A stretch of 64,000 bases of DNA from Taeniopygia guttata (GCF_048771995.1 NC_133028.1:811001-875000), one strand, 5' to 3'. Shown: positions 11,263 to 22,634, counted from the first letter of the stretch. Notes: generated from the sequence alone by a model not told the origin. Translations and numbers: made by a program.

Positions 11263-12649
11263 CGGGAGGCAATTCCAGCTTTGCTCCCTGGCAGGGATGG
11301 ATTGCACCGGGTCAGGGGCACTGCTGCCACCCTGCCTGGGCTACCTGAGCCACGCTGGCCCGTCAGCAGGTGCTCCATAGGGTTCAGGGCGCACAGGTTT
11401 TTGGGGTTTTCCCCCTTTTTCCCCTCGTGCTCTTGGCTGTCTGCCAGAGGGAAAGGAGCATCCTCAGGCTTCACCTGCTCCCAGGGGCTGGGATGGGCTG
11501 TGCTTCATCCCAGCCACGATTCTGGGTGAGCTGGGAGGTGCACCCTGATGGTGTCCCCAGTGAGGATCTCCTTGGATCTATGGCAGAGCTTCCAGCGGCC
11601 TCACAGGGTGCTGAAGGAATTCCTGCTTCTCCCACAGCCTCATTGGAGAGCTTCCCATGTCGGCTACCAAGCTGTCAGTGCAACCATCAGCCCCAAACCC
11701 TGGGGTTTGCCCCGAACAACCCCCTTGTAGCACTGTCTGGGAGTGCTGCTTCCCACCCTGGCTCCCACCCGGCTGCTGGGAGCTTCCGTCCCTCCTGGAC
11801 TTCTGCTGGATTCATTGGTGAAGGCCCTTTCCTGGGAACACCCCAGTGCCATCATCCCAAAGGCAGGAAGGAGATCCCTCCTTTGCCCTGGCACAGACAG
11901 AACTGGGAAGAAGAGGATGGACATGATTCCAGTCCCGTGGTGGGCACTTGGTTTGAAGGGACAAAATCCCCTGTGTGGGACAGTGGGACAGGTCCCATCA
12001 GTGCAGGCCCAGCCTGCTCCTCACAGCACCCTCCAAGGCAGCTGCTCCTTCCCAGGAGGGTTCCCAGCATGGCCCTGACCATCATCAGGGTCATCTTGGC
12101 ATTGGGACACCAAAATGGTGACCAGGAGCTGTGCTCTCCACATGTCACAATTCCGTGGCCTGAGCAGGTCCAGGATTCCGGACAGCTGGAACAGCAAAAC
12201 TCCAAAAAGAGTGAAACTACACTTCCCAACAAAAAACACCAACAAGGGAGCCAAGACTGGTGCAGGGCAAGGTTGATTTAATGTTGTCTTGATACCTGTA
12301 ACCCACCACCATCTCCCTGTTCTTCTCCATCTGATTTCCAGGTGGGAGGAATAGGTTCCTCCTGATGGATTTCCGAGCAGCTTTCCCAATTTCCTGTAAT
12401 TTTTCCTTGGTGCAGATGCACCCCTTGGAGCTCCTGAGGCTCTAGAGCAGATTTTAATCCCTCCTTGATTAAAGTCAGCCAGGAAGAGACCTGAAGAGGA
12501 GGGTCCAGTTCAACCAGTCTCCCCCAGCTTCTCCAACACCTTCCCAGCTTCGGGAAGGTGTTTGGGTTTGGGATCACAGCTCCAAACCAGTGTCTGTGAC
12601 TGGTGGTGTCACAGGGGTCCCTGACTGGGTGCCCATCCTGCATGAGAAC
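11263..12649. other. SFXN5 intron, GC-rich unique sequence
   Basis: Open frames here are long but lack codon structure or similarity to any family; 12455-12560 may be a further diverged CR1 piece. Nothing else was seen. Confidence 0.5.
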
Positions 12650-12800
12650 CGCGGAATCATTAAAATGGAAAAGCCCTCATAGTCCATCCAGTCCAACCAT
12701 TCCTCCAGCACTGCCAAGGCCACCACTGACTGTGTCCCCAGGTGCCACATCCATGTGGTTTTTGAGCACTTACACCTGAGGCATGAATTTCCAAGTCCTT
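12650..12800 (-). mobile_element. CR1 LINE 3' end
   Basis: Reverse CR1 beginning with a degraded tail (GCGGAATCATTAAAATGG), then CATCCAGTCCAACCATTCC, CACTGCCAAGGCCACC and TGTCCCCAGGTGCCACATCC. Confidence 0.85.
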
Positions 12801-13489
12801 CTGCCCGGTCACCAGAACTATCCCACCTCCATCCCACCTCCCTGAACCCACCTCAGACCCTTCTGTGCAGTGGATGAAGGTCCTGTTCCCTGTGCAGAGA
12901 AAGGAGCTGTTTCCCCCCTGGACCAGGGGATGGAAGCTGGAACGATCTACAATTATCTCATCTCTTCCTTCCACCAAGGCAAGCTCAGCTCTGCCTAAAC
13001 TATTCTTGATGGGTTCCCTGTAATTTGTGCTGAAAACTTCCCACCACAGACGCCCCACACCTTCCCTGAGCAGTCGGCTGCGATATTTTGCTCTTCCCAC
13101 CAGGATACTCTTCCTGCTGTTCAGCTTGGATTGTGCTCGCTGCTTCTTGAATTGTGTCCCAAGAGAGCGTGAACACAACACTGCTCCTTCCTCCCTTCCC
13201 TCTCCCTCTGGTGCACATCCCCCCGCGCAGCCTCGCTCTTCCAGCTCGCCACGTCCCCATCCCCAACGCTCCCCGGGGCTTTCCGAGCCCCCTCTGGGCT
13301 CCACCAGGGCAGCCGTGGCTTCCTGGGGGCTCCTGGTTCTCCAGAGCCTTGGAGAGGGTGGGACTGGGGGGTTTCTCCGTTGGGTTTCTGTGGAGCTCCC
13401 CAGGGGCTGGCTGGGTTTCAGCCGCCCCATTTCCCCAGCCCTGACGGCCGGCCGCTGCTGACCCTCCCAACTCCAGGTGGAATTCGTTT
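12801..13489. other. SFXN5 intron, unique sequence between CR1 copies
   Basis: No recognised element. A long minus-strand open frame across this stretch includes CR1 sequence and is judged spurious. Confidence 0.5.
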
Positions 13490-13630
13490 CAAAGCGCTGA
13501 ATCCAGGATTGCTGAGGTTGGAAAAAGCCCTCTGAGATGCCAGAATCCACCCTGTGACCCATCCCCACCTTGGCACCAGCGTGGAACGCCCCATCCAGCC
13601 ATTCCTTGAACCCCAGGCTGGCCGCTCCAC
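13490..13630 (-). mobile_element. CR1 LINE 3' end, diverged
   Basis: Contains GAGGTTGGAAAAAGCCCTCT and CATCCAGCCATTCCTTGAA in CR1 reverse orientation. It is more diverged than the other copies. Confidence 0.6.
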
Positions 13631-13839
13631 TTCCCCACGGACACTTCCCTTGTTTGAGCCCCCAGCCCCAAAACCCCGGAGCTTTTCCGCGTGTCCCTGG
13701 CAGAAAAACCCCCTGAGGATGGGAGGAAAGCTGCGTCAGAGCAGGCAGAGCGGAGTCAATCCTCCCTGGAAAGGGATCCGTGGGATCCGGATCTCCTGCA
13801 CCTTTCCCGGTGCTCTCCCGGCACAATGCTTCACTTTGT

Positions 13840-14475
13840 GCTGCGGCGCTGAAAGGAATGGTGAAGTTGCTAATAATGGCACTAAAAGAAAATATGCTAC
13901 ATCTGTTATGGATAGCAGTACAAAATTAGCTGATCACACCTCTGACACCCAAGATGTCTTCACTTAAAATACTCGTTGGCTTTACTTTACATAATTTGCT
14001 GATTATATTTAAAAGAAATACAATTTTGCAATTACTGTTCTTTCTGGTGTGCTATCTATGCATCATTTTCTTTTTATGTTTATATATTTCTCCTTCATTA
14101 GTGCAGTCTGAAGGGTGATTAGATCCCTTCAAACATTTTACAGAGGTTAAACGTTGATTAAGATTTAATTATTACTGTAAATAGCTTGGAATGACATATG
14201 GTGCAAAAACCTGACATATGTGCATTTGAATAAATGAAGTGCTATTTCCCATGATGCTTCAGTAGCTGTTTAACAGCTTTGCTGAAGGGTTATGTTGCAC
14301 CTCATGTTAAGATTGCTTTGATGTTATATTTTGTTGGGTTTTTGCAGCTGAAAGCTAAGAACAGTTTTTCCAGTTTTTAAAAACATTGAATATTTTAAAT
14401 ACCTAAATTGTTTTGCACAAATTTTTGCTAATTTGTCTAACTAGGTTAAACATTTTCAAAAGCATTTCGATTTTT
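13840..14475. promoter_or_regulatory. Candidate conserved noncoding element (SFXN5 last intron)
   Basis: About 630 bases of AT-rich but high-complexity sequence, abruptly bounded by GC-rich DNA. It contains homeodomain-type cores (AATTAGCTGATCA, TTTAATTATTACTG), TTGCAATTACTG and GCATTTGAATAAATGAAG. It looks like an ancient enhancer, possibly acting on EMX1 about 20 kb away. This is inference from composition. Confidence 0.4.
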
Positions 14476-15096
14476 AACGTGGGTTCCTCGCATTGTGTCA
14501 GCACCAGCGTGGGTTCCGTGTGTAGGGTTTCGAAAATTCCAGGTTTTCCCAGGTGTCCTGGCCCGGCTGGGAGCGGGGTCGGGAGCGCCTTGGATCCCTC
14601 CCGGGAATGCAGAGATTCCAAGTGATTCCAGAGCGAGGGAAAGCTTCAGGAGAAGCTGGCGGAGGGAAAAAAACGAGGAAAGGGATGGAGATTTCATGGG
14701 GATGGAGGAAGGGGCAGGAAGGGTTGGGCTGTGAGGGTGGAGCCCGGCGAGGCTCTTCCCTCCTGGCAGCACCTGGGCTTTGCCAGGTCCGGCTTTGGGC
14801 TTTGGGCTGCGGCGCTGGGAGCTGCAGGGAAGGGAAGGGAAGGGAATGGAAGGGATGGAAAGCTGGGATGGGTGGGATGCGTTGGAGCCTCAGACACTCT
14901 ATAATTCATCGAGCGCTGCCAGGCAGGGAACGTGCAGCGTTTCGTGCGCTGCAAACCCATCCAGCTCGGGGGGGCTGGAGTGGAGCACCAGGCAGCGGGG
15001 AAAGGCGTGACTGGCGTGGAACGGTTCCCATCTCCTCCTTCTCCTCCTCAGCTGGCCCATCCGCGGTTCTCATCCCTCTGCTCTTTGCCCCCGCAG
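14476..15096. other. SFXN5: End of the last SFXN5 intron
   Basis: GC-rich sequence with GGGAA-type short repeats at about 14825-14860, ending in the pyrimidine tract and acceptor at 15096. Confidence 0.6.
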
Positions 15097-15174
15097 ATCG
15101 AGACGTCCCGCCTGGAGCCGGAGATCGCCACGGCCACCAGCAGCAAGACCGTGGTCTACAACAAAGGCCTGTGA
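15097..15174 (+). CDS. SFXN5: Sideroflexin-5, last coding exon (partial gene)
   Basis: This is the terminal coding exon of SFXN5, a multi-pass inner mitochondrial membrane carrier of the sideroflexin family. The exon encodes 25 residues beginning IETSRLEPEIATATSS and ending VVYNKGL before a TGA at 15172-15174, matching the C-terminal tail of vertebrate SFXN5. It opens in phase 0 straight after a strong acceptor, a pyrimidine-rich tract ending CCCCCGCAG at 15096. The tail follows the last transmembrane segment. The preceding exon, which should encode the final hydrophobic helix, was not found in the 15 kb to the left, so this intron runs past the window edge. The gene is transcribed towards EMX1 and the two are convergent. 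The assignment rests on the tail sequence plus synteny with EMX1, SPR and EXOC6B. Confidence 0.93.
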   Translation: METSRLEPEIATATSSKTVVYNKGL

Positions 15175-15440
15175 GTGCAAGAGGAGCATCCCGGCCCAGG
15201 AGGTCTGGGGAGGGAAGAGGGGAAGCTCCAGCCCCCGCCTGGGAGAAAGCAAACAACAACAACAAGGAGAAGATGAAATAATAGAGCTCAGTGGTAGGAG
15301 CTGCTCCCGGCAGCCCGGGAGCGAATTAACACCTGCAGAGAACTGACACCTCACACCACTCCAAAAGATTAATATTAAAAGTTTTAACTTAGCAACAGGA
15401 GCAGCAACTACAACAAATAAAATCACGTTGAACCACTTTA
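15175..15440 (+). other. SFXN5: SFXN5 3' UTR with candidate poly(A) signal
   Basis: Sequence directly after the SFXN5 stop codon becomes AT-rich and contains an AATAAA at 15416-15421. Cleavage shortly after this would give a 3' UTR of about 265 bases. The mammalian gene has a longer 3' UTR, so a more distal site cannot be excluded; no other obvious AATAAA was seen before the CR1 fragment at about 15985. Confidence 0.5.
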
Positions 15441-15984
15441 GAACTAGCTAACAAAACTCAGAATTGCTGGCACCGCGTGGAGGGAGTTCAGGGCGAGCTG
15501 GCGTGGTCAGAGCTGCCTGCACGACGCAGACGTCACATCTTGTGTTCATGGGAGCTCAGTCTCCACTGCTGCTGCACAGCACCAGCTCTGCAGAGACCAA
15601 GGGCTGCGTGGATGTGATTGATCAGGGCATTGGGGATGCCCAGTATGGACTTCCTCCTGATCCCACCCCAGCGCTCGGGCTCTGAAGAGGAATTCCACGT
15701 CCTGTGCCCAGCAAGGGCTCGGCTGTGCCCCTCCACCCCTCCTCCTCCTCCTCCTGCAGACACTGCTGGTGGCATCCTGCCCTTCGCTGCGAGACTGGCT
15801 GGCCCTGGATCCCACCCCTGCAGTTCCAGAGGGGCTTTTGCCTGGGTTTCAAGATCCTGGAAAGCCAAGGCGCCCACAGGTGGAGTGTTGGAGCAGAAAC
15901 AATGCTGGAGCTGCTCTGTTCCTCTGCACAGCCCTGAGGGGGTTCCTCCCACCCAGCACCCTCTGACGGGGCTGTTGCTCATCT

Positions 15985-16112
15985 GAGGTGGTTGGCTAAG
16001 CCACGCTTTGCTCAGCTGGTGTCTAAGGGCAGGATGTGGTTTAAGTTTGGATCAATCCCTGGGCAGCTGGGCAGGCAGTTGGACATTGCAGGCCCTTCCA
16101 ACTGGAATTCCT
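15985..16112 (+). mobile_element. CR1 LINE 3' terminus beside the pentanucleotide array
   Basis: Short forward CR1 fragment ending GCAGGCCCTTCCAACTGGAA then TTC. The 640-bp CTTCT array begins at the base where the CR1 terminal microsatellite should be. Confidence 0.65.
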
Positions 16113-16757
16113 TCTCTTCTCTTCTCTTCTCTTCTCTTCTCTTCTCTTCTCTTCTCTTCTCTTCTCTTCTCTTCTCTTCTCTTCTCTTCTCTTCTCTTCT
16201 CTTCTCTTCTCTTCTCTTCTCTTCTCTTCTCTTCTCTTCTCTTCTCTCTCTTCTCTCTCCTCTCCTCTCTCTCTCTCCTCCTCTCCTCTCCTCTCCTCTC
16301 CTCTCCTCTCCTCTCCTCTCCTCTCCTCTCCTCTCCTCTCCTCTCCTCTCCTCTCCTCTCCTCTCCTCTCCTCTCCTCTCCTCTCCTCTCCTCTCCTCTC
16401 CTCTCCTCTCCTCTCCTCTCCTCTCCTCTCCTCTCCTCTCCTCTCCTCTCCTCTCCTCTCCTCTCCTCTCCTCTCCTCTCCTCTCCCTCTCCTCTCCTCT
16501 CCTCTCCTCTCCTCTCCTCTCCTCTCCTCTCCTCTCCTCTCCTCTCCTCTCCTCTCCTCTCCTCTCCTCTCCTCTCCTCTCCTCTCCTCTCCTCTCCTCT
16601 CCTCTCCTCTCCTCTCCTCTCCTCTCCTCTCCTCTCCTCTCCTCTCCTCTCCTCTCCTCTCCTCTCCTCTCCTCTCCTCTCCTCTCCTCTCCTCTCCTCT
16701 CCTCTCCTCTCCTCTCCTCTCCTCTCCTCTCCTCTCCTCTCCTCTCCTCTCCCCCCC
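16111..16757. repeat. Composite CTTCT/CTCCT pentanucleotide array
   Basis: About 130 bases of (CTTCT)n, then a CTCTCTC transition at about 16242-16280 and about 475 bases of nearly perfect (CTCCT)n with one phase slip at about 16485. Pure polypyrimidine on this strand. Open in all frames only because of composition. Confidence 0.97.
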
Positions 16758-16904
16758 ATCTTTGCCAGCCCCTCCACCCAGCAAAGCCGACTCTGCCCAA
16801 GGCCTTGTGCTGCTGCAGGGAGGACCCAAAGGCAGGTCCTGGCAGCTGTGCTGAGCTGATGGCTGTGACAGTGCACCTTCAGAGGGGACACTGCCCTCTG
16901 GGGA

Positions 16905-16929
16905 CATCTGTCTGTCTGTCTGTCTGTCC
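16905..16929. repeat. (TCTG)n microsatellite
   Basis: About five TCTG units, ATCTGTCTGTCTGTC, within otherwise unique sequence. Confidence 0.8.
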
Positions 16930-17804
16930 TACAAGGGCTCTGCTTTGGGGTGGTTGAAGGGGAGGGCTGTGTCACCCCCACACTGCACCACGTCAGGCCC
17001 TCCCTGGGTTTGGGGCCACGGTTTGGCTTTCTGGTATCTCACAAAATTCAACAAAAATTCACTCAAAATTCAGCCCTGAGGGACCCCCTCAGGTTCATTT
17101 GGAGCGTGGCCACCAGCAGAACATCCCAGAGGCAGGATGTCCCTGCAGGACCCACGTCCTCCCGTGGGGAGGGCACCGTGGTGCTGCTGGGGTGGCACAG
17201 CCTCTTACCCTTCAAATGCCCATTTCTTGTGGGGTTGGGGAGGGTGGGGGGAAAGGGGAAAGCAAACCAGCACTGACACAGAATGTATTTGATGGATTTA
17301 CTGCAATGCCTGGAGCTGGAGACCTGAGCCCCCCGGGTGTGGAGTCAGACCCACAGGAACGGGCGCCACACACTGGGGCAGCTCAGGGCCCTGGCCTGGT
17401 GTAAACCAGGAGTAATTGCACAAAAAGGGAGCCATGCTGTGGATTTACACATCAGCAGACGGGACAGGAGGGGCCAACCCTTCCTAGGTGCTGTTTGGGA
17501 CAGCTCCTGTCCCCAAACTCTGCTGGAAGCCCAGAGCGGGCCCCGCTCACCCTGGGGCTGGCCTGGCTTTGCACCGGGCCAGGACAGCTGGACTGGGCCC
17601 ACTGGAGTTCCTTTCACGCACTAGATGAGATGAATGTACATTCCAGAGGGGATCCCGCCCTGGCTGGCTCTGGGAGCTGTCCTGGGGACATTTCCATGGC
17701 CACCTGTCCCGCTGGCAGCAGGCTGGGAGCAGAGAACTCCTGCAGCAGGAGCCCAGGGAAGGGAGAGCGATGCTGGGCGAGCAGCTGCGAGCCTGGAACT
17801 GCCC
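16930..17804. other. SFXN5-EMX1 intergenic unique sequence
   Basis: No gene, RNA or recognised element seen between the pentanucleotide array and the ~60-bp unit array. Confidence 0.5.
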
Positions 17805-18437
17805 CTTTCCATGGGGCTGTGGGATTTGGGGGTGCAGTACCCCCAGCACCACATCCAGCCCTTTCCATGGGGCTGGGGGTGCAGTTCCCCTGGCACCACA
17901 TCCAGCCCTTTCCATGGGGTTTTGGGGTGCAGTTTCCCTGGCACCACATCCAGCCCTTTCCATGGGGCTGTGGGGTCTGGGGGTGCAGTTCCCCTGGAAC
18001 CACATCCAGCCCTTTCCATGGGGCTGTGGGATTTAGGGTGCAGTACCCCCAGCACCACATCCAGCCCTTTCCATGGGGCTGTGGGATTTGGGGGTGCAGT
18101 TCCCCTGGCACCACATCCAGCCCTTTCCATGGGGCTGTGGGGTTTGGGGGTGTAGTACCCCTGGCACCACATCCAGCCCCTTTCCATGGGGTTGGGGGTG
18201 CAGTACCCATGGAACCACATCCAGCCCTTTCCATGGGGCTGTGGGGTTTGGGGGTACAGTACCCCTGGCACCACATCCAGCCCCTTCCCATGGGGCTGTG
18301 GGGTTGGGATTTGGGGTGCAGTACCCCTGGCACCACATCCAGCCCCTTTCCATGGGTCTGTGGGTGCAGTTCCCCTGGCACCACATCCAGCCCCTTCCAT
18401 GGGGCTGTGGGGTTGGGATTTGGGGTGCAGTACCCAT
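17805..18437. repeat. Minisatellite of about 44-65 bp units, about 11 copies
   Basis: Units share CACCACATCCAGCCC, TTTCCATGGGGCTGTGGG and GGGGTGCAGTTCCCCTGG. Unit length varies because the GGGGCTGTGGGGTTTGGG part is partly deleted in some copies. Confidence 0.92.
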
Positions 18438-18898
18438 CCCGCTCAGTGCCCATCCCGCCAAGCCGGGGATCAGCAGCAGGGCTGATCGGTTCGGAGCAGA
18501 AAGTCGGGATTTATCAAAGCCAGGCAGCTCCAGGGAATGCAGAGGGCCCGGTGGGAGCAGCCTGGGGATGGCAGAGGAGCTGGGCTCGGCTCAAAGGCAG
18601 CTGCTCCGGCACACAAGTGACAATCAAAGGGCCTAAATGAGTCTGGATTTGTCGTCTGCCCGCACAAACCCCGTCAGACGTGTTTGGCTTTGTGTGGCAG
18701 CAGAACGGGGCTCAGCTCGGTGGGTTTGTGCTGAGGAGTGAAACATCCCGCCCGAGTCGGGGATTCCACAGGACCGACTCTGGCAGCCAAAGTTTGTCCC
18801 AGTGTCACTCCAAGTGTCGTGGCCCCCAGCCAGAAGCTCCTGGGGGGACCCACCAGGCCCTGGGCTCAGTTCTCTCCTCCAGCCTCCTCTGGCAGCAC

Positions 18899-19010
18899 GG
18901 AACCTGGAATGCTTTGGGTTGGAAGGGTCCTGGAAGCTCATCCCAATCCCAAACCCTGCCAGGGGTGTGCCACCACCCAGACCGGGCTGCTCCAGCTCCA
19001 TCCGCAGTCC
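18899..19010 (-). mobile_element. CR1 LINE 3' fragment
   Basis: Reverse CR1: GGAATGCTTTGGGTTGGAAG, GGTCCTGGAAGCTCATCC and CGGGCTGCTCCAGCTCC. Confidence 0.7.
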
Positions 19011-19388
19011 TGGCAGCTCTGGGCTGGGGAGGTGGCCCTGGGGACGCTGGCATTGTCCCCACACCTCCCAGAGCCACTGCACCCCCTGGGACAGCCGGGA
19101 CGCTGCAGATCCCTCCGTGCCACCCTTCCCCTCGCTGGCCCGGCTTGGTGACGAGCAGGACGAGGGATCTGCGCGAGGAGCACGTTGTGGTGGCCCTGGG
19201 GACCCTTGGGCATCCCAGCACGGGGACACCGAGATCACCACCATGTCCCCAGGTGAGCCCAGCCAGGGCCGGGCTTGGATGGGATCCCACCCATGGGACA
19301 CCTCCGGCTCACCCAGCAGACGGGTTTATCTCAAAGCAGCCCCAAACCTCATCCTCGTGGATCTGCAAAGGCACTTCGCCCGGCCCCG

Positions 19389-20255
19389 CCTGGGAATGTC
19401 CCACGTGGGAATGTCCCACATGGGAATGCCCCTATGGGAATGTCCCATGTGGGAATGTTCCACATGGGAATGTCCCACCTGGGAATGTCCCACGTGGGAA
19501 TGTTCCACGTGGGAATGTTCCACCTGGGAATGTCCCACGTGGGAATGTTCCACATGGGAATTTTCCACATGGGAATGTCCCACCTGGGAATGTTCCACAT
19601 GGGAATGCCCCTATGGGAATGTCTCACATGGGAATGTCCCACATGGGAATGTCCCACCTGGGAATGTTCCACCTGGGAATGTCCCACCTGGGAATGTCTC
19701 ACATGGGAATCCCCATATGGGAATTTTCCACATGGGAATGTTCCACGTGGGGATGCCCCTATGGGAATTCCCCTATGGGAATGGTCCACATGGGAATGGT
19801 CCGCATGGGAAAGTCCCTCATGGGAATGTCCCACATGGGAATTTTCCCATAGGAATGTCCCATGTGGGAATGCCCCTATGGGAATGTCCTACCTGGGAAT
19901 GCCCCTGTGGGAATGTCCCACGTGGGAATGTTCCACATGGGAAAGTCCCGCCTGGGAATGTCCCATCTGGGAATTTTCCAAATGGGAATGCCCCACACTG
20001 GAATGTCCTACCTGGGAATGCCCCCCATGGGAATGTCCAACATGGGAATGCCCCTATGGGAATGTCCCTGTGGGAATGTTCCACATGGGAATGTCTCACG
20101 TGGGAATGTTCCACATGGGAATGTCCCACACAAGAATGCCCCACACAAGAATGCCCCCCATGGGAATGTCCAACATTGGAGGTCCCACCTGGGAATGTCC
20201 AACATTGGAGGTCCCACCTGGGAATGTCCAACATTGGAGGTCCCACCTGGGAACG
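19389..20255. repeat. 15-bp minisatellite, about 57 copies
   Basis: Unit TGGGAATGTCCCACM with variation at a few positions. It ends with four diverged units containing AACATTGGAGGTCCC. Most units keep GGAATGT. Confidence 0.95.
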
Positions 20256-20324
20256 TCCCGCTCAGCGTTCCAGCGGCGCTGGGGCCGGGGCAGGGAGCCG
20301 GGCCAGCGGTGCCGCGTTAGGACA

Positions 20325-20645
20325 GCGAACGGTGCACAGCTAATGATAACGTTCTGCACATTCACTAATCACTAATTAATCTCCTCGTGCACAAAACAGA
20401 GCCTTGGGCTTGCGGGAACAACTCGGAGCATTTGCATTCCCAATTTCCTGTAACTGGGGAGGGCAGGGAATGGGAACGGGAACGGGAACGGGAACGGGAA
20501 CGGGAACGGGAGCACCGCAACCATCGAGCCGTTCACCTCGGCACAGAATAATAACCAGGCGATCATCTCCCGGAGTATTTAATTAGAAATGTCGCACCTA
20601 ATTGATTTCTTGGCTATGTTAATTAAGGAATAATGAGGACCAGGT
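20325..20645. promoter_or_regulatory. Candidate conserved noncoding element downstream of EMX1
   Basis: Contains ACTAATCACTAATTAATC (TAATTA at 20373-20378), AGTATTTAATTAG, ACCTAATTGATTTC and GTTAATTAAGG, a dense cluster of homeodomain cores in non-repetitive sequence, interrupted by the GGGAAC microsatellite. It lies 3 kb beyond the EMX1 3' end. Confidence 0.4.
20468..20512. repeat. (GGGAAC)n hexanucleotide
   Basis: About seven GGGAAC units inside otherwise unique, TAAT-rich sequence. Confidence 0.9.
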
Positions 20646-20957
20646 TGCAGCAAAAGGTGCTGGTGGGAAGTTTTGGGTGTCTCTCCTGGAGGGTGGGTCC
20701 CTGAGCTGGCCGGGGAACAGCCAGGGGACAAGGCCAGGTGGTGTCACCATGTCCCAAACCTTCCAGCCTGGGCACGGCTCAGCTCCTTCCCTTTTCCCCA
20801 CCCTGGGGTGTCATCAGCTCCCTTTGGGAAACACCACTTTGGGTTCTTCCCTGCTTTTTATGGCTTATTCCACACCTGGATCTGAGCCCATGACAGCGAA
20901 TCCCTCGGGAATGCGAGGGGACACTGCCAGCACCGGCGTCTTCCAGCGGGGCGGGAG

Positions 20958-21625
20958 CCCGGACACCCTGGGGACACCCCTGGGACACCTCTGGGACACC
21001 TCTAGGACACCCAGGGACACCCTGAGACACCCTGAGACACCACCAGGACACATCTAGGACACCCCAGGACACCTCTAGGACACCCCTGGACACACTGAGA
21101 CACCCCTGGGACACCTCTAGGACACCCAGGGACACCCTGGACACACTGAGACACCACCAGGACACATCTAGGACAACCTAGGACACCCCTGGACACCCAG
21201 GGACACCCTGGGACATCCCCAGGACACCTCCAGGACACCCCTGGACACCCAGGGACACCCCTGGGACACCCCAGGACACCTCCAGGACACCCCTGGACAC
21301 CCTGGGACACCCCTGGGATATCCCCAGGACACCACTGGACACATCTAGGACACCCTGGGACATCCTGAGACACCCCAGGACACCCCAAGACACCCCAGGA
21401 CACCCCTGAACACCCTGGGACACCCTGGAACACCCTGGGACACCCTGGGACACCCTGAGACACCCCCAGGACACCCCAGGACTCCTCTGGGACACCCTGA
21501 GACACCCCTGGAATATCCCCAGGACACCCCTGGACACCCTGAGACACCCCTGGGACACCCTGGGACATCCAGGGACACCCCTGAATACCCTGAGACACCC
21601 CAGGACACCCCAGGACCCCCCGGGA
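20958..21625. repeat. GACACC-rich minisatellite
   Basis: Irregular 10 to 15-bp units such as GGGACACCCCTGGACACC and AGGACACCTCTAGGACACC over about 670 bases. Confidence 0.93.
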
Positions 21626-21879
21626 CCCCCCCGGCTCCGTCTCCTTTTAACCCCTCCTTAGCCAGGGCCCGCGGCTCCCGGTGTAACTCCGAATGTGTCA
21701 CAATAAAAGAGCCCCAGCGCCGCTCCGGGTGCAATTCCAGCGGGAATTTTGGGGGGCAGAGGCCGCGGGTATGATGGGCTGTTCGCCGGGAAGGAGCTGC
21801 TGGGGAGGGGATTTTCCTTGGAAGGATTTTCCCTGGATATGGGGGGGGGCTTTCCCAACAGCAGGAATTATGAATTTTG

Positions 21880-22400
21880 TGTGCTCGTATATAATTATAC
21901 ATAAATAATTCCAAAATCTGTATAATGCTAGAATATAAACAGATGTATAATTATAGGCATAATATATATAATTATCATCTAGTACATATAATAAAATATA
22001 TAAGCCAATTGATATATTTTAAAATATGTAATTAGATATCATTATATATAATATAGACCTCGTAAAGCACAATCTATATTTTATATATACATATTCCATC
22101 CAAAATCTACGGTGTGTGTGCTAATAAATATATATAAAATATAAATTATAAAATACAATATACACAGTATATACGCATTTGGATGTGTATGTATGTGTGT
22201 ATATATGCTGTATTTTATGTGTGATTTTATATTTTATATGTGGGTATTTTAGTTATGGATATGATTCATATATGTAGTACATATATATAAAAATTTTATA
22301 TATATATACTTTATATATATATAATTTATATACATATAATTTATATATATAATTTTTATTTATATATATTTTATATATATATAAAATTTATATATATATA

Positions 22401-22453
<53 letters not shown>

Positions 22454-22480
22454 ATATAAATATATATAAAATTATGATAT
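21880..22480. repeat. AT-rich block with long (AT)n
   Basis: About 600 bases of nearly pure A+T; 22265-22470 is mostly alternating TATATA with short AATTT interruptions. It contrasts sharply with the surrounding GC-rich DNA. Confidence 0.93.
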
Positions 22481-22634
22481 GTGCTTTCCCCCAAATTCAG
22501 CCCTGGGTGTCCCGTCCCTGCAGGGGACATTCCCGAGGGATCCGCAGGGAACTGGAGCAGTTCGGGACATTCAGTCCCTGGGCAGGGGTGGAGCTGCCAC
22601 TGCTGGAGCTGCCACACGCCTGTCACACCCCCGG

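Noticed and set aside
12660-13826. 388-residue minus-strand frame
   Set aside because: Runs through two CR1 fragments and unique intron with no domain or splice support.
1-15096. Additional SFXN5 exons
   Set aside because: Looked for the penultimate exon encoding the final hydrophobic helix and FPQMSE-like end; no candidate with splice sites was found, so the intron probably extends beyond the window.
15992-16981. Long open frames encoding LLSSPLLSSP or REEKRREE repeats
   Set aside because: Pure consequence of the CTTCT/CTCCT pentanucleotide array; all frames on both strands are open.
19389-20255. CRISPR-like regular repeats
   Set aside because: Units are contiguous, with no spacers, in a vertebrate genome; this is a minisatellite. 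The same applies to the other arrays.
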